Below, one piece after another: positions 28,001 to 40,201 of a stretch of 64,000 nt of DNA. The stretch covers positions 16,571,023 through 16,635,022 of the forward strand of contig CM039510.1 in assembly GCA_022432975.1 (NCBI GenBank), written 5' to 3'. Numbering within the stretch: position 1 is the first letter of the stretch; every line of letters starts with the position of its first letter. Under the pieces are notes generated by a model, which was not told where the DNA came from, did not search any database, and saw nothing but the letters and a program-made list of their open reading frames with translations. Source of the stretch: Begonia masoniana. Taxonomy: Eukaryota > Streptophyta > Magnoliopsida > Cucurbitales > Begoniaceae. A program made the position numbers and the translations under genes.

Positions 28001-31000
28001 CAGTGACGGAAGATGAAAAATGTGAACAGTGACCGGAAGATGAAATTTGTGAACAGTGACGGAAGATGAAATTGTGAACAGTGACGGAAGATGAAATTGT
28101 GAACAGTGACGGAAGATGAAATTTGTGAACAGTGACGGAAGATGAAATTGTGAACAGTGACCGGAAGATGAAATTGTGAACAGTGACGGAAGATGAAATT
28201 GTGAACAGTGACCGGAAGATGAAATTTGTGAACAGTGACCGGAAGATGAAATTGTGAACAGTGACGGAAGATGAAATTGTGAACAGTGACCGGAAGATGA
28301 AATTTGTGAACAGTGACGGAAGATGAAATTGTGAACAGTGACGGAAGATGAAATTGTGAACAGTGACGGAAGATGAAAAATGTGAACAGTGACGGAAGAT
28401 GAAATTGTGAACAGTGACCGGAAGATGAAATTGTGAACAGTGACGGAAGATGAAATTGTGAACAGTGACCGGAAGATGAAATTTGTGAACAGTGACGGAA
28501 GATGAAATTTGTGAACAGTGACCGGAAGATGAAATTGTGAACAGTGACGGAAGATGAAATTGTGAACAGTGACGGAAGATGAAAAATGTGAACAGTGACC
28601 GGAAGATGAAATTTGTGAACAGTGACGGAAGATGAAATTGTGAACAGTGACGGAAGATGAAATTGTGAACAGTGACCGGAAGATGAAATTTGTGAACAGT
28701 GACCGGAAGATGAAATTTGTGAACAGTGACCGGAAGATGAAATTTGTGAACAGTGACGGAAGATGAAATTTGTGAACAGTGACCGGAAGATGAAATTGTG
28801 AACAGTGACGGAAGATGAAATTGTGAACAGTGACCGGAAGATGAAATTGTGAACAGTGACCGGAAGATGAAATTGTGAACAGTGACCGGAAGATGAAATT
28901 GTGAACAGTGACGGAAGATGAAATTTGTGAACAGTGACGGAAGATGAAAAATGTGAACAGTGACGGAAGATGAAATTTGTGAACAGTGACGGAAGATGAA
29001 ATTTGTGAACAGTGACGGAAGATGAAATTTGTGAACAGTGACGGAAGATGAAATTTGTGAACAGTGACCGGAAGATGAAAAATGTGAACAGTGACGGAAG
29101 ATGAAATTGTGAACAGTGACGGAAGATGAAATTTGTGAACAGTGACGGAAGATGAAAAATGTGAACAGTGACCGGAAGATGAAATTGTGAACAGTGACCG
29201 GAAGATGAAATTTGTGAACAGTGACGGAAGATGAAATTTGTGAACAGTGACGGAAGATGAAAAATGTGAACAGTGACCGGAAGATGAAAAATGTGAACAG
29301 TGACGGAAGATGAAAAATGTGAACAGTGACGGAAGATGAAAAATGTGAACAGTGACGGAAGATGAAATTTGTGAACAGTGACCGGAAGATGAAAAATGTG
29401 AACAGTGACCGGAAGATGAAAAATGTGAACAGTGACGGAAGATGAAAAATGTGAACAGTGACGGAAGATGAAATTTGTGAACAGTGACCGGAAGATGAAA
29501 TTGTGAACAGTGACGGAAGATGAAATTTGTGAACAGTGACCGGAAGATGAAATTGTGAACAGTGACGGAAGATGAAATTTGTGAACAGTGACGGAAGATG
29601 AAAAATGTGAACAGTGACGGAAGATGAAATTTGTGAACAGTGACCGGAAGATGAAATTGTGAACAGTGACGGAAGATGAAATTTGTGAACAGTGACGGAA
29701 GATGAAAAATGTGAACAGTGACGGAAGATGAAATTGTGAACAGTGACGGAAGATGAAATTGTGAACAGTGACGGAAGATGAAATTGTGAACAGTGACGGA
29801 AGATGAAATTGTGAACAGTGACCGGAAGATGAAATTTGTGAACAGTGACGGAAGATGAAAAATGTGAACAGTGACGGAAGATGAAAAATGTGAACAGTGA
29901 CGGAAGATGAAATTGTGAACAGTGACGGAAGATGAAATTGTGAACAGTGACGGAAGATGAAATTTGTGAACAGTGACGGAAGATGAAAAATGTGAACAGT
30001 GACCGGAAGATGAAATTGTGAACAGTGACCGGAAGATGAAATTGTGAACAGTGACGGAAGATGAAATTTGTGAACAGTGACCGGAAGATGAAAAATGTGA
30101 ACAGTGACGGAAGATGAAATTGTGAACAGTGACGGAAGATGAAAAATGTGAACAGTGACGGAAGATGAAATTGTGAACAGTGACCGGAAGATGAAATTTG
30201 TGAACAGTGACGGAAGATGAAATTTGTGAACAGTGACCGGAAGATGAAATTTGTGAACAGTGACGGAAGATGAAATTGTGAACAGTGACCGGAAGATGAA
30301 ATTGTGAACAGTGACGGAAGATGAAATTGTGAACAGTGACGGAAGATGAAATTGTGAACAGTGACCGGAAGATGAAAAATGTGAACAGTGACGGAAGATG
30401 AAAAATGTGAACAGTGACGGAAGATGAAATTGTGAACAGTGACGGAAGATGAAATTGTGAACAGTGACGGAAGATGAAATTTGTGAACAGTGACCGGAAG
30501 ATGAAATTTGTGAACAGTGACGGAAGATGAAATTTGTGAACAGTGACCGGAAGATGAAAAATGTGAACAGTGACGGAAGATGAAATTGTGAACAGTGACG
30601 GAAGATGAAATTTGTGAACAGTGACCGGAAGATGAAATTGTGAACAGTGACGGAAGATGAAATTTGTGAACAGTGACGGAAGATGAAATTTGTGAACAGT
30701 GACGGAAGATGAAATTTGTGAACAGTGACGGAAGATGAAATTGTGAACAGTGACCGGAAGATGAAATTGTGAACAGTGACGGAAGATGAAATTTGTGAAC
30801 AGTGACCGGAAGATGAAATTGTGAACAGTGACGGAAGATGAAATTGTGAACAGTGACGGAAGATGAAATTTGTGAACAGTGACGGAAGATGAAATTGTGA
30901 ACAGTGACGGAAGATGAAAAATGTGAACAGTGACGGAAGATGAAAAATGTGAACAGTGACGGAAGATGAAATTTGTGAACAGTGACGGAAGATGAAAAAT

Positions 31001-32218
31001 GTGAACAGTGACGGAAGATGAAAAATGTGAACAGTGACCGGAAGATGAAATTGTGAACAGTGACCGGAAGATGAAATTGTGAACAGTGACCGGAAGATGA
31101 AAAATGTGAACAGTGACGGAAGATGAAATTGTGAACAGTGACCGGAAGATGAAAAATGTGAACAGTGACGGAAGATGAAATTGTGAACAGTGACCGGAAG
31201 ATGAAATTGTGAACAGTGACCGGAAGATGAAATTTGTGAACAGTGACGGAAGATGAAATTGTGAACAGTGACCGGAAGATGAAATTGTGAACAGTGACGG
31301 AAGATGAAATTGTGAACAGTGACGGAAGATGAAATTTGTGAACAGTGACGGAAGATGAAATTGTGAACAGTGACCGGAAGATGAAAAATGTGAACAGTGA
31401 CGGAAGATGAAATTGTGAACAGTGACGGAAGATGAAATTGTGAACAGTGACGGAAGATGAAATTTGTGAACAGTGACGGAAGATGAAAAATGTGAACAGT
31501 GACGGAAGATGAAAAATGTGAACAGTGACCGGAAGATGAAAAATGTGAACAGTGACGGAAGATGAAATTGTGAACAGTGACGGAAGATGAAATTGTGAAC
31601 AGTGACGGAAGATGAAATTTGTGAACAGTGACCGGAAGATGAAATTTGTGAACAGTGACCGGAAGATGAAATTTGTGAACAGTGACCGGAAGATGAAATT
31701 TGTGAACAGTGACCGGAAGATGAAATTGTGAACAGTGACCGGAAGATGAAATTTGTGAACAGTGACGGAAGATGAAATTTGTGAACAGTGACCGGAAGAT
31801 GAAATTTGTGAACAGTGACGGAAGATGAAATTTGTGAACAGTGACCGGAAGATGAAATTTGTGAACAGTGACGGAAGATGAAATTTGTGAACAGTGACGG
31901 AAGATGAAATTGTGAACAGTGACGGAAGATGAAAAATGTGAACAGTGACGGAAGATGAAATTGTGAACAGTGACGGAAGATGAAATTGTGAACAGTGACG
32001 GAAGATGAAATTGTGAACAGTGACGGAAGATGAAATTGTGAACAGTGACGGAAGATGAAAAATGTGAACAGTGACGGAAGATGAAATTTGTGAACAGTGA
32101 CGGAAGATGAAATTGTGAACAGTGACGGAAGATGAAATTGTGAACAGTGACCGGAAGATGAAAAATGTGAACAGTGACGGAAGATGAAATTTGTGAACAG
32201 TGACGGAAGATGAAAAAT
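25094..32218 (+). repeat. 27 bp minisatellite array II (~7.1 kb, ~270 units)
   Basis: This uses the same unit family as 16796-19503. From 25094 to about 27860 nearly every unit is exactly 27 bp, so plus-strand frames stay open with 9-residue repeats MKFVNSDRK or MKNVNSDRK. One 26 bp unit at about 25800 shifts the frame, and one G-to-A variant (GACCAGAAG) is at about 26932. From about 27860 onward 25, 26 and 27 bp units mix. The left edge cuts gag of element C. The right edge returns to satellite at GTGTACTAAGG. Long frames on either strand are artefacts. Confidence 0.95.
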
Positions 32219-32262
32219 TGAGTGTACTAAGGACCCAATAACCTTCATGGACGCGAAATAAG
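32219..32262 (+). repeat. Satellite remnant (44 bp)
   Basis: GTGTACTAAGGACCCAATAA and the following CTTCATGGACGCG come from the 207 bp satellite, in the same orientation as the other arrays. It resumes 19 bp beyond the point where satellite array I stopped at 16795. Confidence 0.85.
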
Positions 32263-33440
32263 GCTTACTTACTTCAAAACCGGTGCTGAAAACATTTGCA
32301 TGATTTTACCAGGAAACGGATGCATGAATTAAGTGAAATGCTTAAACTTACATTCCCAGATGACAGAATGAATACAACAGGCAACAGAATATAACGGAAC
32401 ACGTTTAACTTAAACATAACCTAACACCTATCTACCCGAACCAGACACTAGTACCTCGAGTTGTAGGGCCTTAAGGGCCAACGTCGATCCTGAACTTACC
32501 TGTGGTCCGAAATGCAGCAAGCTTGAACGCACGAGCACCGTGGTTCACGAACCTATAGATGCATAACGGACATTAACCCTAAACCTCACGAACTAGCAAA
32601 TAAATAAACTAAAATCGTTTTCTATAAGCTGATACCTTAGACCGAAAGCAGGAGGAAAATCAGAGAAGGAAGCAAACTCCTTGCGCTTGGTTTTCTTCAA
32701 TCGAAAGAGAGAGCAGAGCGAAAAATGAAAGAGAGCGAGAGGGAAATGTCTCACGTAGGATGGAAGAGAAGGGATAAATGGGAGAAGGAGCTGGCGCAAC
32801 AGGATGTACATGCCACTTTCAGGACATAACAGGAGTACTTGACAGGATGCCAGTCCTCGTCCACACTTAACCATACATTTTCTTTACAGGATTTTATCTT
32901 ACTTACTTCAAAACCGGTGCTGAAAACATTTGCATGATTTTACAGGAAACGTGTATGCATGAATAAGTGAAATGCTTAAACTTAACATTCACAGATGACA
33001 GAATGAATACAACAGGAAACAGAATATAACGGAAACACGTTTAACTTAAAACATAACCTAAAACCTATCTACCCGAACCAGACCTAGTACCTCCGAGTTG
33101 TAGGGCCTTAAGGGCCAACGTAGATGCATGAACTTACCTGTGGTCCGAAATGCAGCAAGCTTGAACGCACGAGCACCGTGGTTCACGAACCTATAGCATG
33201 CATAAACGGACATTAACCCTAAACCTCACGAAACTAGCAAATAAATCAAACTCGTCAGTTTGAGGATCAAGCTCTTCCTAATTGCCCTTCCATTGTTTTT
33301 AACTAAACATATTAGTTATGATTCGTTCTCACGAATCACCTCGTTCGGTTAACACATCACAATATTTTAAAAACATCATTGCATAAATTGAGAATCCGTT
33401 ACATATTCGGGATTATTACATAGCAAATGCCGGGTGTACA
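32263..33440 (-). repeat. Rearranged, error-rich copies of LTR C
   Basis: 32263-32771 matches 20473-20995, then the sequence jumps back, and 32772-33260 repeats 20349-20830. Another jump leads to the LTR end (33270-33440 matches about 21070-21260) and finishes GGGTGTACA. Small single-base deletions are frequent, especially after 33270. It may be a 5' LTR of element C scrambled by recombination or mis-assembly. No gene. Confidence 0.75.
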
Positions 33441-34031
33441 CAATAAGTTCGTGTTACATGAAGTGGTTGACCTAAGTTATCATTCCCTTCAGGTTTAACT
33501 GAGTGATGAAATGACGTGACTAAGACCCATAACCTCATGACCGAATTGCTACTAATGCGTTTGTGAGTATAAGAACTCACTTCAATGGAGTTGTCAAAAG
33601 TTGAACTATCAGCAAATGAGTTGCCGTACATAACTTGTGTTAGAACCTAAATTTCCATTTCACTTCAGGTTTAACTTGAGTAAAAGAACGACGTGTGCTG
33701 AGGACTCTTACATCATGGACGCGTAATAGACTAGTATGTGCTTGATATAGTCTAGTAAGAGTTTCAATCGATGGTTCAAAAGAATTGAACGTAAGCAATA
33801 GGTTGACTGTTACATACTTGGTTAGAACCTAAGTTTACACTCACCTTGAAGGTTTAACCTAAGTGATGTGACGCGGTACTGGGACCCAATAACCTTCAGG
33901 TCTAATTAGATTATAATTGTTAAAGCTTGACGTATCGACAAATGAGTTGGTGTTACGACTTGTTTAGAACCTAAGTTATCCATTTCATCTTTAAGGTTTA
34001 ACTTGAAGTGATGAGAACGACGTGTACTAAT
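33441..34031 (+). repeat. 207 bp satellite, ~3 monomers with many deletions
   Basis: All landmarks of the satellite are present in order, but with short deletions every 10-20 bp, a pattern like unpolished long-read consensus. It stops at GTGTACTAA before an LTR start at 34032. Confidence 0.85.
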
Positions 34032-34609
34032 TATAACACCTGGTTCTTTACGGGATTTTATTATTTTATTATAAGATGACATTTTTGTAAATATATCAAA
34101 TTAAGTCTGTTTCGCAAATAGAAAGCGTCATTACGGTTCTAATAATTAATAACAATTTTAGGAGAAATACGAGAATTTTTGGAGTTGTAACGCTACTTTT
34201 GAGGAATTTTGGCGTTTTCTGTAATATTAAGGCTTTTTCGTTAAAAATAGTAAACGTGGTCAGTTGTACGAATCGAATGTTTTAACGGAACCCTAGTAAT
34301 AAATTGGGATTTATGGTGAAATAAAAAAATTTGGAGAAAACGAATAGTTGTTTAAATAACGGAATATGGGAGGAACAAATATGTAACGACCCTTACCCGT
34401 ATCCTAATTTTACTGTATAAATTTTTCTTTTAAACCATTGAAAACCATTTAAGAAACGATGAGAAAAACATTTAAGTAAAAATAATTAAAACAGGGGAGG
34501 GATCTACCGAAATTTGGAGAATCCTTGGAAATTAGTTTATAAAATTTAAACTTAAAGGCGGCAGATTGCATAAGGGCGTAAAGTCAATATTTCCTCTCAG
34601 GTTTCTTAA

Positions 34610-35110
34610 ATGTGAACAGTGGCAGAAGTGTGTTTTTCCTCTCGGGTTTCAACAACAGAACAGAGGCAGACAGGAACGACAGAAGCAGATTGCTTCGTGG
34701 ACGTTTTAACCTAAAAGCTTCGTGGACAACGAAGTCAGAAAACGCCGTGGACAATGAAGATTGAAGGCTTCGTGGACGTTTAAACCTAAAAGCTTCGTGG
34801 ACGACGAAGTCTGCGTCAGTGGTCAACAGAGACCGTGGTCAACCCACAGACTTATTTAAGCTTATCATCTGCAGACCACGTGTTACCCACGTGACTTCAT
34901 TAACTCGGCAGACGACGTCTACCAATCAACAGTAACCGTGGGCGACGCTATCGTCCACAAGGCTTATTTGTCCATAATTGTCTATATAACCATGGACGAT
35001 GACTTTCTTACAGATTACTTAACTAAATACTTATCGTCCAAAATCTTCCACGTGACCCAATTGTCCACGGGACTTATTCTTCCACGTGACTGTGGACGAT
35101 GACTTTCTCA
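34610..35110. repeat. GTGGACGA/CCACGTG repeat cluster in the solo LTR
   Basis: Many short direct and inverted copies of CTTCGTGGAC, GTCCAC and CCACGTG lie beside the conserved hairpin, the place that holds GCAGCGAC or GGCGATCG clusters in other LTRs. Four CACGTG G-box cores lie at 34877, 34888, 35049 and 35083. Confidence 0.7.
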
Positions 35111-35135
35111 CATAACACTTAACTAAATCGGCAAC

Positions 35136-35162
35136 CTCTCTGGAATTTCAAATTCCAGAGAG
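35136..35162. repeat. Perfect 13 bp hairpin in the solo LTR
   Basis: CTCTCTGGAATTT and AAATTCCAGAGAG are exact reverse complements separated by one base. Same core as the hairpins at 2135, 7628, 8913, 44531 and 60560. Confidence 0.85.
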
Positions 35163-37676
35163 TTTGCCTCTCTATCTTTCCTTTATTCCTTGCACACTTA
35201 TACCTCCATTTTCTTCACATTATCACCAACGAAATTCTACCTACACCACAACCATACTCAAAATGACTCGAGACACATTTAATACGAAATACGTTTTCAC
35301 GAAAATGAATTGCGTGGATCCGTTTAAAAACTAAACAAACCCTCCTGTTTTTAAATCACTAACCATTTCAACGAAAACTATCCAAAAGCATCCAAAAGCA
35401 ATTTATAAAAACCGGTTTACAAAACGTTTAAAAATCTCTGAACATAACCTATCAACTATCCAGATTTCCAAACATCCTAGTATATTCAACTATACAGTTA
35501 TTCCTTATAGTCTATCATCAGCCCAAAACATCCCAATTCCCTCAAAACACATACGTACATCCCCACGGGTCGGGTTAAGCATCGACTGTGCTAGCACACC
35601 CCCGCGAGCCGTCCTCCGTCAACTGCATCACTCCTCGGGTGGAGGGATCTCGTCCTCACTTGTTTCGAGTTCACCTACACCATAGAAATAAAATGTGAGC
35701 TTAAGGCTCAGTAAGTCTACGTGAATGCAAGTGAATGCTATGTATGCAGATCATAAAACATGCTCCCTACCTTTTCGCTATTCATTTCATTTCATTACAT
35801 ATACGTCATCGGGGCCTCACTCTCAGTAGATAGGAGCGGCACATCCGGCGATTGGATAGCCCCTCATATCTACCTGGGGGGAAAACATGCTCCCCTAGCA
35901 GCCATGTCTGAACCACCGCCACCGACTTGACCAGATTACATACATTAATTCCTTTTCGTTATCCTATTCCTTTTCATGAAAACATGCATAGAAATTCCTT
36001 TTTCGTGATTTTCATAAACATGATGCGTGAATATGTGCAATGCTATAAACATAATCAAAGCATAAACAAACAACGAACTTAAACATACTACACTTAACTA
36101 AAACTAACTACCCAACCTAGTCGCCCAACACAACTTACATTCTCCAATTACCTCGAACAACATAAAATCTTATGGTGTAGGCCAATCGGCCAAACAAGTC
36201 GCGAAGACTTACCTGATGTCCTTAATGAGCCGAGCGCCATCAAAGAGCTTTGATCACCTACGCCAATTCGCAACAATCATTATTAAAATCGGTTCTAGAG
36301 AATCAATTCCAAGAACTAACGAAACTTCTAGCTAGAGGATATTTTTCTAAAATTCTATTGTAACTCATTTGGGCATTTTATCAAGAACATTGCGCTCACA
36401 AATTCTATAACCTCCATTAATGGGGTTTTTACACTTTTCCAACCACTAAAACTCACTGATAATCATTAATTCAACCTATCTATCACCAATAATCACAAAC
36501 ATTCCAACAATAAGCATCAATATGGTAGATCTATCGATTTCTAATGTAAACTTACGATTTCAACAAAATCCTAATCACAACCCAACCGTCATAATCTGTA
36601 AAAATCAAAAACTAACGAACTAAAGTACTCGTATCACACCTAGGGCTCGATTGCAGAAAGAAACTGGAAGAGAAAAGTTGACGGAAGAGAGCCGATCGTC
36701 GATGGCCGAAGGAGAACGTTGGAGAGGGATGAAGAAATCGCCAGAGGAATCTCTCTAGAGATTTCCTTCGTGAAAATGAAGAAAACACCAAGAGAGGTGT
36801 TTTATAATAATTAAATAATATTACTTTTTAATTTACCATTTTGCCCCTTTTAATAACTTCGTTACCTCATTCGTTATTTCGCTTATAAAATTGAGTTCTC
36901 TGGAATTTTCTTATTTCTCCAAATTTTCTTATTTATTATTAGGGATTTATTAAACAGTCCGTTCGCAAAACGGACCTCGTTTACTATTTTTACTAAAACG
37001 TCCTTTATATTACGAGAAACTTAATTCTCGTAAATTAGCGTTACAACTCCTAAAATTTCCAGAAATTTCTTAAAATCCTTATTAATTATTAGGATTCTAA
37101 TAATGCTCTCCTTTCGTAAAACAGACTTAATTTGACATATTACAAAAATGTCATTATATATTGAAATATTTAAATTCCGCAAAAGTCGGGTGTTACAAAA
37201 TAAGAAATCATAAGGAAGGGCAAAGAAGTAAATTTGCAAACCAAATTTAATAAAACTTAATTGTTTCTCTCCTTCCCTCATTTTCTCTCTCTGCGTTTCA
37301 CAAAAACTCCAGAAGCTCTCCTCTTTCGACGATTTTCTCTCCTCCCGCGGCGATTCTTCTCTTCCAACGGCGATTCCTCTTCCGATCGACTCCGGCTCTT
37401 CACGTTTTCTCCTCCAATCCTGACCCAAGGTACGATTCAATGGTTTTTGGAAGGTTTACTTCGATTTTTATTAGTTTTATTTTAATTAATTAATAGTTTT
37501 AATTGTTTTAAGATTTGTGTTAACCTATTTTCTAAACGAACTTCGATTCTGATTTCGATTTTGGTTTAATTCCCGCTTAAAGTCCGCCTAGAGTTTATTT
37601 AAAGTATAGAGATAAAAAAAATAAATAAATAAATAGTACGAGAAATTTGGGTACAGTGTGAGGGTCGTTACAGTTA

Positions 37677-37697
37677 TGGTATCAAAGCCCCCAGGTT
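37677..37697 (+). other. Primer binding site, element D
   Basis: TGGTATCAAAGCCCC lies 4 nt after the LTR end, identical to the PBS of element A over its first 18 bases or so. Confidence 0.85.
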
Positions 37698-37760
37698 TTA
37701 AAAACCGTTCTGTAGACTGCTCGACTGCGCATGCCACTACGCGAATGTCCTTCTTCAACT

Positions 37761-37823
37761 GTAAGTATGTTCTGTTTTATTTCTTTGTTCTGTTTCTTAG
37801 GATTATCTGTTTAATTCTTATAG
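37761..37823 (+). other. Intron-like segment in the gag leader, element D
   Basis: It starts GTAAGT after CAACT, contains TTTCTTAGGATTA and ends TTATAG twelve bases before the gag ATG. It is 63 nt, matching A and E. Splicing is inferred only. Confidence 0.4.
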
Positions 37824-37835
37824 GCTTTATACAAT

Positions 37836-38830
37836 ATGGTTCGAGGAAAGGATCCTAGAGACAACGCCTTGGACAGACTTACGGACTTGTTGGACCGTCA
37901 GTCTCAACACATGGACCGGCAGGCACAACAAATCGAGAACCTGGTGAATCGAGAGAATCAGAGGGCCCAAGATTTTGTGGTTCCTAATAACCAGGGCATG
38001 CAAAAGTTCCAAAGCCTCCGACCTCCAGTATTCGACAGTCGATCATCTGATCCAACAGTTGCTGAGGAATGGATCAGGGTGATGGAGGATATGTTGTCGT
38101 ATGCAGAGGTAGGGAACGGGAGTAAGGTGACTTATGTTACTTTCCACCTGGCATTAGACGCCCATTTCTTGTGGGATTCGATCAAGTCGACGATGAATGT
38201 ATCAGTTATGACTTGGGAAGGGTTCAAAGCCGTGTTCTTTGACAAGTATTTTAGCCGCACTGTGAGGGTGGCGAAGAGGTATGAGTTTACGCAGCTGAAG
38301 CAGACATGTTCAGTTGCAGAGTATATCCAGAAGTTCGAGGCCTTATCACGATTTGCTCCGCGTCTTGTCAGCGACAATGAAGAGAATGTGCACCAGTTTA
38401 TGGAGGGACTTAATCCAGAGATTCGGATGCACGTTGTTGTATCAGGTATCATTGATGTGCCATATTCTGACATCACAGCTAGAGCTCTGGATATTGAGGC
38501 TGCCAGAGCTACTTGTTTTAGACCGAGGGAGCCAGCTAAGGGCTTCTTCCGAGAGATTTGTCCTCAGTCACGAGGTTGGCAACCTAGAGCACCACAGCCC
38601 CAACAGCAACAAAGGGGTGTAAAGAGGCCTCTAGAGGGAGGCAACGATGGAGGCAAGGGCAAGCAGGTACAGGGGACTTCTTAGATACCGTGGTGTCCCA
38701 TATGTCAGAGGGAGCATAGTGGTGAGTGCCGTGTTGGCACTAATAGATGTTTCAGATGTGGAGAGCTTGGCCATTACGTCAAGGATTGCCCAAAGCCCGA
38801 CTGAGATCTATCAAGCGGCGATCAGAGGAG
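37836..38830 (+). pseudogene. gag: Gag of element D, broken by an in-frame stop before the zinc knuckle
   Basis: It starts MVRGKDPRDNALD, as in A and E. Residues to about 200 form a capsid-like gag domain highly similar to A (AEEWIRVMEDML, FDKYFSRTVRVAKR). A Gln-rich basic linker follows. TAG at 38682-38684 stands where A has a Gln codon CAG. Beyond it the same frame continues with CPICQREHSGEC and the knuckle CFRCGELGHYVKDC, then a further TGA near 38798. The truncated product (282 aa) would lack nucleic-acid binding. Upstream intron-like segment and PBS are normal. Confidence 0.85.
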
Positions 38831-38834
38831 GGTT

Positions 38835-39206
38835 ATGCCGAGAATTTTTGCATTTATTGAGCCTAGCGATGTCGACGACGAGGCTCAGCCCTCTGTGATT
38901 GCAGGTACTATTCTGATTATGGGCACCACTGTTTTTACTTTGATGGATACGGGAGCTACACACTCCTTCATATCGACTGCATGCATGACTAGATTGGGAT
39001 TAGAGTCTGAGTTAGCTGGGGTCGAGTATAGAGTGATGCTGCCTTCAGGAGAGCTTATGCAGTCAGAACGTATTCTCCAGGGCAGCGTCATCTCAATGGT
39101 GGATATTACCCTTTATGCTCGTTTGATAGTTATGAGCATAGAGCGGTATGATCTTATCTTAGGGATGGACTGGCTTGCACAGCACTTCGCCACCATCGAT
39201 TGTTGA
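38835..39206 (+). pseudogene. pol: Aspartic protease region, element D
   Basis: The frame holds LMDTGATHSF with the catalytic Asp-Thr-Gly, then YDLILGMDWLAQH, the conserved protease C-terminal end. It is in the same frame as gag. It ends at a TGA (39204-39206) and loses frame before RT (shift near 39320-39340). Would process Gag-Pol. Domain complete in length, chain broken. Confidence 0.85.
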
Positions 39207-39319
39207 TCCAGGATTGTGACCTTCCAACCCCCAGGTAAAGCCGAGTTTTCTTATCAGGCGATGAGCAGATTGAGCGGATCGCCTACTTCTTATTCCAAGA
39301 AGGTCAACAGTAGTTTAAA

Positions 39320-40201
39320 GGTGCGTGCTCTGTTTATTTGGCCTCAGTATTTGATGTTCAGTTGCTCAGCGGAGTAAAGCCGAGCGACATTCCTATAGTC
39401 AGAGAGTTCTCTAAGATATTCCTTGATGATCTTCCCGGACTACCGCAAGACCGAGAGATTGAGTTCACTATTGATGTCTATCCGAATACCGCGCCAAGGT
39501 TTAAAAACCCGTATCGGTTGGCACCAGCTGAGTTGAGAGAGCTGGGGACTCAGCTTGATGAGTTGTTAGAGAAGGGTTTTATCCGACCCAGTGTTTCACC
39601 CTGGGGTGCGCCCGTTCTGTTTGTCAAGAAGAAAGACGGGACCCTCAGGATGTGCATCGATTACAGAGAGTTGAACAAATTGACGGTGAAGAATAAATAT
39701 CCGTTGCCTCAGATTGATGACCTATTTGATCAGCTACAGGGTGCCCGAGTATTTTCCAGGATTGACCTACGCTCGTGTTATTATCAGCTGAAGGTCCGGA
39801 GAGAGGATATTCAGAAAACGGCATTCAGAACGAGGTATGGGCATTATGAGTTCCTTGTCATGTCTTTTGGACTTACTAATGCCCCTGCAGCGTTTATGGA
39901 TTTGATGAACCGTGTCTTCAAGGAGTACTTGGACAAGTTTGTTGTGGTTTTCTTCGACGATATCCTGATTTACTCTAAGACGAAGGAAGAACACGAGGAG
40001 CATTTAAGGATTGTATTGCAAATTCTGAGTCAACGCCAGCCATATCCAAAGTTCTCTAAATGCGAGTTCTGGTTGGATCAGGTCAGTTTTCTTGGCCATA
40101 TTATATCACATGATGGAGTTTCTGTGGATCCGAGCAAGGTTCAGGTGGTTAGAGATTGGCCACAGCCTAAAAATGTGCGTGAAGTACGTGGATTTCTCTG
40201 A
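39320..40201 (+). pseudogene. pol: Reverse transcriptase, element D
   Basis: The open stretch of 287 codons spans the RT fingers and palm. It holds [76 protein letters not shown] and the catalytic box [11 protein letters not shown], then LGHIIS and the start of the thumb. All catalytic Asp are kept. It ends at TGA 40199-40201, where relatives have Gly in the motif before AGYYRKF. It would copy element RNA into DNA. This is the longest intact pol segment in D. Confidence 0.9.

Larger units (their letters stand above)
34377..37202 (-). mobile_element. Nested solo LTR with 5 bp target duplication AAATA
   Basis: A complete minus-strand LTR (34382-37197; left end TGTAACGACC, right end GGGTGTTACA, 2816 bp) lies between identical AAATA copies at 34377-34381 and 37198-37202. 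The host LTR continues cleanly across it. No internal region is present, so this is a solo LTR left by LTR-LTR recombination. It includes reversed conserved landmarks (GACTTACCTGATG near 36208, GGCCAATCGGCC near 36180) and a hairpin at 35136-35162. Confidence 0.92.
34032..37672 (+). repeat. 5' LTR of element D (mosaic, interrupted)
   Basis: The LTR parts are 34032-34381 and 37203-37672. The last ~210 bp nearly equals the end of D's 3' LTR. The first part (TATAACACCTGG...) is much more diverged from it. About 1.8 kb present in the 3' LTR (about 42910-44740) is missing around 37430-37460. It ends GTCGTTACA before the PBS. Confidence 0.8.

Noticed and set aside
25094..32218. CRISPR array
   Set aside because: Repeats are contiguous with no spacers, the context is a eukaryotic satellite field, and there are no cas genes.
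24932..32248. A 2438-residue minus-strand open frame and similar 1085- and 687-residue frames
   Set aside because: They are translations of the 27 bp minisatellite, whose unit lacks stops in all three minus frames, so unit-length changes do not close the frame. No promoter, non-repeat domain or codon pattern supports a protein.
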